8,518 nt of DNA from Bacillota bacterium (GTDB taxonomy: Bacteria > Bacillota > Clostridia > Oscillospirales > Acutalibacteraceae): the NCBI GenBank assembly GCA_029007015.1, contig JAQXHB010000012.1:1-8518 (forward strand), in the 5' to 3' direction. Each line of letters begins with the position of its first letter. Position 1 is the stretch's first letter. Below are positions 5,165 through 8,518 of this stretch, piece after piece. The notes under the pieces are model-generated. The model did not search any database, was not told where the DNA came from, and worked only from the letters and a program-made list of their open reading frames with translations. The translations under genes were made by a program, and so were the position numbers.

Positions 5165-5866
5165 TTAAGACCAGCGGCGCTTTTCCTGCACGCGCACAGT
5201 CAGGAACAGGAATATGGCCGTGATACTTAGGAAAAACGCGATGTTGGCGTAATCGACAATGCCGACGATAAAGGTGTTGTATCGGCCTGAAAAGGACAGC
5301 CAGTTAACCACAGTCGATAAAATATTGCTGTCAATGTACGAACCGAGCATGTCGATAAACATGAGCACAATCGACACCGACATACTGCCCATTGCGGCGG
5401 TCATCTGACTCTCGGTCAGGGACGAGATGAACAGCCCTATTGAGATGAGCGCCGACGCAAGCAGAAGCGAGCCGATTACATTGTCGAAATAGACCAGCCA
5501 CTCAACGCTGACATATGCGCTAAACACAAGCTGATAAACGATGGTCAGCGAGTTGGCCAGCAAAAAGACGGTCAGCGCGGCAAAATACTTGCCCATGACG
5601 ATACTGCCGATTTTGACCGGAGCAGTGAACAGCGCCTGATCGGTTTTCATGCGCAGTTCGTCGCTGAACAGACGCATGGTGAGCACAGGCATAAGAAAGA
5701 GTGTAAATGTATACATTATTGAGAAAAGGGTCGACAGTTCGGCACTGCCGTTTGAAAACAGAATGGTAAAAACAACGCCGCCCATGAGAACATATATCAG
5801 CGTAACAATGTAGCCGAGCGGCGAAGTAAAGTAGGCTTTGAGTTCGCGTTTATATATGGCTTTCAT
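5165..5866 (-). CDS. ABC-2 type permease (GldF-like)
   Basis: A 233-residue integral membrane protein forming the transmembrane channel of the ABC complex. Six helices can be drawn at about 17-37, 47-65, 96-118, 130-150, 157-177 and 207-226, the usual ABC-2 layout. The cytoplasmic loop FSDELRMKTDQALFTAPV (67-84) matches the conserved E-R-x-x-T-x-x-L-x-T-x-P-V element that contacts the ATPase. The N-terminal KRELKAYFTSPLGY (6-19) is typical of GldF-type permeases. The stop codon of the ATPase and this ATG overlap by one base (TAATG), with GGGGGAGGA (5881-5873) as ribosome binding site. The substrate cannot be inferred. Confidence 0.9.
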   Translation of the reverse strand: MKAIYKRELKAYFTSPLGYIVTLIYVLMGGVVFTILFSNGSAELSTLFSIMYTFTLFLMPVLTMRLFSDELRMKTDQALFTAPVKIGSIVMGKYFAALTVFLLANSLTIVYQLVFSAYVSVEWLVYFDNVIGSLLLASALISIGLFISSLTESQMTAAMGSMSVSIVLMFIDMLGSYIDSNILSTVVNWLSFSGRYNTFIVGIVDYANIAFFLSITAIFLFLTVRVQEKRRWS

Positions 5867-6933
5867 TACTTATCCTCCCCCTCATTCGGCGCGCCGAGCG
5901 GACGCTCAATCTCGCCCACTGCGTCATTGACCGCCTCAAGCGCTTTGGCCTTGTCGCTGTCATCGGCCATCGGCTTGATGGTATCGAGCACCGAAGCATC
6001 AATGGTTCCGTCAACCAGGCGAATGAATATTTCCTCAAGTGTCAGTTCGTTGGGGCGCATCAGCAGTATCGGCCAGTTGCGGTCGGACAGGCGGCGGAAC
6101 ATCTCCTGGCGGATGTCGTTCTTGCCGGCCACCTCAACGGCAAATTCGTATGCGTTGCGCTCGCGGCGGCCCATGGGCGTAACCTTGCTGACACCGGCAA
6201 TGGTGCTCAGCAACTTTTTGACCTCATTTTCGGGGCCCTGCACACGCACCAGCACTGAGTTTACCTCAGAGAGATTGCGTGAGAGGTCATCGGGTGCGCC
6301 GTCGGCGATGATTTTGCCCGAATTGATGACTATAACGCGACTGCACACCGCCTGAATCTCAGACAAAATGTGTGACGATAATATGACCGTGTGATTTTTG
6401 CCGAGATGGCCGATGAGTTTGCGTATCTCGATAATCTGCACGGGGTCAAGGCCGACTGTGGGCTCGTCCAGTATGAGCACATCAGGGTTGCCGATAAGTG
6501 CCTGAGCGATTCCGACGCGCTGCTGATATCCCTTGGACAGATGCTTGATGACCCGTCCGGCAACATCGGTTATCTTGACCAAACGGCATATCTCGTCGAT
6601 ATGCGGCTCACGCGGCAGACGCGTCTTTTTGAGTTCGTAGATGAAGTTTAGGTACTCCCTGACCGTCATATCGCGGTAAAGCGGCGGGTGCTCGGGCAGA
6701 TATCCGATATGCCGCTTGGCCTCGTCGGGGTTGTCGAGTATGTCATAGCCGGCAACCGAAATAGTGCCCGATGTAGCCGACAGATAGCCGGTTATCATAT
6801 TCATAGTGGTGGATTTACCGGCACCGTTGGGGCCGAGAAAGCCGAGAATTTCGCCGTCCTTGACCGTGAAGCTGATATTGTCAACCGCTAAGTGGCTGCC
6901 GTATCGCTTAGTCAAATTTGCGACCTCAATCAT
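5866..6933 (-). CDS. ABC transporter ATP-binding protein (GldA/CcmA type)
   Basis: A 355-residue ATPase that powers the ABC-2 complex from the cytoplasm. Walker A is GPNGAGKST (34-42), the signature is LSKGYQQR (132-139), Walker B is VLILDEP (152-158), the D-loop GLD is at 161-163 and the switch histidine is H188 (ILSSH). In the Q-loop position the motif reads YLPE (78-81), with Glu instead of Gln, common in this drug/antibiotic-exporter-like subfamily. About 130 residues after the nucleotide-binding domain form a C-terminal extension (residues about 225-355) with an acidic tail. The start is placed at 6933 rather than at an upstream ATG (6954), because GGAGGG (6946-6941) is 7 nt from it and MIEVANLTKRYG is the canonical family N-terminus. 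First gene of the operon. Confidence 0.95.
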   Translation of the reverse strand: MIEVANLTKRYGSHLAVDNISFTVKDGEILGFLGPNGAGKSTTMNMITGYLSATSGTISVAGYDILDNPDEAKRHIGYLPEHPPLYRDMTVREYLNFIYELKKTRLPREPHIDEICRLVKITDVAGRVIKHLSKGYQQRVGIAQALIGNPDVLILDEPTVGLDPVQIIEIRKLIGHLGKNHTVILSSHILSEIQAVCSRVIVINSGKIIADGAPDDLSRNLSEVNSVLVRVQGPENEVKKLLSTIAGVSKVTPMGRRERNAYEFAVEVAGKNDIRQEMFRRLSDRNWPILLMRPNELTLEEIFIRLVDGTIDASVLDTIKPMADDSDKAKALEAVNDAVGEIERPLGAPNEGEDK

Positions 6934-7021
6934 TAAATATCCCTCCGTAATCATACATACATGGTGATTGTAACAGAAAAAGTTGATATATTTGTAAACA
7001 ACATTTTAATATATCTTGTTA

Positions 7022-7050
7022 ATTATACAGCATCACAGCCAAATTTTAAA
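7022..7050 (-). promoter_or_regulatory. Likely promoter of the ABC operon
   Basis: On the minus strand a perfect TATAAT (7027-7022) lies 17 nt from TTTAAA (7050-7045), which matches 4 of 6 bases of the -35 consensus. This would give a leader of about 80 nt before the ATPase start. No riboswitch-like structure was recognised in that leader. Confidence 0.5.
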
Positions 7051-7078
7051 GATATTTTTTGTGCTTTTTGATATTTTC

Positions 7079-7107
7079 TTGACTATGAGTGAACTTTCTA
7101 TTAAAAT
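7079..7107 (+). promoter_or_regulatory. Promoter of the DUF1015 gene
   Basis: TTGACT (7079-7084) and TAAAAT (7102-7107) are separated by 17 nt, each matching 5 of 6 consensus bases. The -10 is about 33 nt upstream of the chosen TTG start. It is divergent from the ABC operon promoter in a 207-nt AT-rich gap. Confidence 0.7.
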
Positions 7108-7140
7108 ATAAATCTATTAAATCCCGAGGAGATGGTATAT

Positions 7141-8421
7141 TTGGCACAAATAGCACCCTTCAGGGCGCTTCGATTTACCGAGCAAGCCGGCGAGATAAGC
7201 GAACTTTGCTGTCCGCCGTACGACATTATCAGTGAAGATGAGCGCCTGGCATATTTGAGCAAAAATGAGCACAATATCATTCGGCTGGAACTGCCGCGCG
7301 AGGGAGATAATCCCTACGCCGAAGCCGGACGGACACTGCGCCGTTGGCTGGCAAACGGCATTTTGGCCGACGATGACGAGCCGGCCTATTACATCTACTC
7401 TCAGCAATTCACGGTGCAAGGCAAAGTCTACGCACTCAAGGGCATCATCGCCCGCGTTCATATCGAGGAGTTTGAGCGCGGCATCGTCCTGCCGCACGAG
7501 GAGACGCTGTCCAAGGCCAAGGCCGACCGATTCAGCCTGATGGACGCAACCATGTGCAACTTCAGCCAAATATATTCACTGTATCACGATGATGGCAATG
7601 TGACCGAACTGCTTATCGACAGCCTGACCGACTGTCAGCCGGCACAGCAATTTACCGACGGCGCCGGCGTGACACACTCGCTGTGGGCAGTGAAAGACAA
7701 AACTGCCGCCGCGACTATTACCGCGCAGTTTGCCGACCGGCGGCTGTTCATTGCCGACGGACATCACCGATACGAGACGGCACTCAATTTTCGCAATCAT
7801 TTACGCGGCACCGGGCGCGCCTCGGTCGGTGATGAGTGTGACTGGTGCATGATGATGCTGGTCAGCCTTGAGAATAAAGGACTGGTGGTATTGCCGACCC
7901 ACCGCATTGTGCACGGCCTTGACAACTTTGATGAGCAGAAACTCATTTCGGCCTGCCGTGAGCACTTTGACTGCGTGCATTACGGCGATATGTCCGCAAT
8001 GAGCGGTTTGCTCGACCAAAGCCGTAAGCACGGACAACGGTCATTTGCCCTCTGCTGCGGTGACGGATTTACACTGATGACACTGCGCGACACAGACGCA
8101 ATGGACAGCGCCATGCCGCAGGCAAGCGATGCCCTGCGCAGGCTGGATGTAAGCATACTGCACACGCTGGTGCTGGAGACGGCGCTGGGCATCGACCGCG
8201 AAAACATGGCCAATCAGATAAACCTGAGTTACACCCGCGACGCGGCCGAGGCCATTGCAGCCGTTGACAGCGGCGATGCAAACTGCTGTTTCATCATCAA
8301 CCCGACCGGAGTGGATGAAATCAGCGCGGTGGCGGCGGCCGGCGAAAAGATGCCGCAGAAATCGACCTACTTCTACCCCAAACTGATAACCGGCCTTGTG
8401 ATGAACAAATTCGGTCAATAA
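7141..8421 (+). CDS. DUF1015-family protein (COG4198)
   Basis: A 426-residue soluble protein of the DUF1015 family, whose biochemical role I cannot state with certainty. Family motifs are clear: the N-terminus MAQIAPFRALRF, CCPPYDII (23-30), NIIRLELP (45-52), LPHEETLSKAKADR (117-130) and DGHHRYETAL (206-215). The DGHHR box resembles the active-site box of ParB/sulfiredoxin-fold serine kinases, so a kinase-like role in serine metabolism is conceivable, but that is inference. The start is TTG at 7141: GAGGAG (7126-7131) is 9 nt upstream, whereas the in-frame ATG at 7132 directly touches that ribosome binding site. The family N-terminus also begins at this TTG. It has its own promoter, is divergent from the ABC operon, and ends at a strong hairpin, so it is probably monocistronic. 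Confidence 0.92.
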   Translation: MAQIAPFRALRFTEQAGEISELCCPPYDIISEDERLAYLSKNEHNIIRLELPREGDNPYAEAGRTLRRWLANGILADDDEPAYYIYSQQFTVQGKVYALKGIIARVHIEEFERGIVLPHEETLSKAKADRFSLMDATMCNFSQIYSLYHDDGNVTELLIDSLTDCQPAQQFTDGAGVTHSLWAVKDKTAAATITAQFADRRLFIADGHHRYETALNFRNHLRGTGRASVGDECDWCMMMLVSLENKGLVVLPTHRIVHGLDNFDEQKLISACREHFDCVHYGDMSAMSGLLDQSRKHGQRSFALCCGDGFTLMTLRDTDAMDSAMPQASDALRRLDVSILHTLVLETALGIDRENMANQINLSYTRDAAEAIAAVDSGDANCCFIINPTGVDEISAVAAAGEKMPQKSTYFYPKLITGLVMNKFGQ

Positions 8422-8422
8422 T

Positions 8423-8462
8423 GACTGAACCGCACACTTAAAATTAAGTGTGCGGTTCAGTC
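8423..8462. terminator. Perfect 19-bp inverted repeat, terminator
   Basis: Arms 8423-8441 and 8444-8462 are perfectly complementary, with the centre formed by A/T-rich bases (TTAAAATTAA). The hairpin begins 2 nt after the DUF1015 stop codon. The following TGTTTATTG is a poor U-run. The symmetry would serve both this gene and a convergent neighbour. Confidence 0.8.
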
Positions 8463-8465
8463 TGT

Positions 8466-8518
8466 TTATTGATCGTGACACAGTAAAACGGTATATCCGC
8501 CGTTGCCGTATTTTTCAA
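8466..8518 (-). CDS. Possible 3' end of a convergent gene (partial)
   Basis: On the minus strand one frame enters from the window edge, reads EKYGNGGYTVLLCHDQ and stops with TAA at 8468-8466. That is only 3 nt before the shared hairpin, a natural position for a gene end. Seventeen codons are too few to identify a family. A second frame is also open through this stretch and ends inside the hairpin, so the call is tentative. Confidence 0.35.
   Translation of the reverse strand, partial: EKYGNGGYTVLLCHDQ

Noticed and set aside
6934..6954. Upstream ATG (6954) as start of the ABC ATPase
   Set aside because: It adds seven residues that include the ribosome binding site of the next ATG; GGAGGG at 6946-6941 points to 6933.
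6934..7140. Riboswitch or attenuator in the divergent intergenic region
   Set aside because: Both leaders are AT-rich and short of stable stems; only promoter elements and ribosome binding sites could be supported.
7117..7569. A 150-codon minus-strand frame over the DUF1015 5' end
   Set aside because: It is antisense to conserved family motifs and has no supporting start signals.
8041..8481. A 146-codon minus-strand frame over the DUF1015 3' end
   Set aside because: It is antisense to a clearly conserved protein, and its first codons lie in a different frame from the better candidate gene end at 8466-8518.

Overview
The window looks like a chromosomal segment of an anaerobic Firmicute of the class Clostridia, probably a gut Ruminococcaceae/Oscillospiraceae relative. 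The evidence is strong AGGAGG-type ribosome binding sites, near-consensus sigma-A promoters, tRNA genes with encoded CCA, a PerR/Fur regulator of clostridial type, and an ABC/GldG/DUF4340 cassette of a kind found in that group. The placement rests on gene style and is not proven.

Layout. (i) 1-1218, plus strand, visibly AT-richer: a strong promoter, a Fur/PerR-family metal or peroxide sensor (178-579), and 72 nt later a 6-pyruvoyl-tetrahydropterin-synthase/QueD-like protein with a C-terminal zinc ribbon (652-1218). The latter keeps the zinc histidines but lacks the expected catalytic cysteine. (ii) 1219-1601, no convincing complete gene: a weak terminator, an orphan minus-strand promoter plus ribosome binding site, a perfect 14-bp hairpin, and a compact array of small hairpins joined by a repeated TGATATAC-like linker, ending in a bidirectional terminator. 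A 10-bp repeat of the tRNA-Tyr 3' end brackets this block. (iii) 1602-1830, minus strand: tRNA-Thr(UGU) and tRNA-Tyr(GUA) behind their own consensus promoter. (iv) 1920-6933, minus strand: a tightly coupled four-gene operon transcribed in the order ABC ATPase, ABC-2 permease, GldG-like auxiliary protein, DUF4340 membrane-anchored protein. (v) 6934-7140: an AT-rich divergent promoter region. (vi) 7141-8421, plus strand: a DUF1015-family protein starting at TTG, then a perfect 19-bp inverted-repeat terminator and what may be the 3' end of a convergent gene running off the window.

How the genes work together. The four-gene operon almost certainly encodes one membrane complex: ATPase plus six-helix permease, with two large, mainly extracytoplasmic partners anchored by terminal helices, as in the GldAFG arrangement. 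Its substrate is not evident. The Fur-like gene and the PTPS-like gene form a probable two-gene transcription unit, so the pterin/deazapurine-like enzyme may respond to metal or oxidative stress; this is inference. The most unusual part is the hairpin array at the tRNA-Tyr 3' end. Its stems differ in sequence while staying perfectly self-complementary, and the flanking 10-bp repeat fits a small non-autonomous insertion or a structured RNA.
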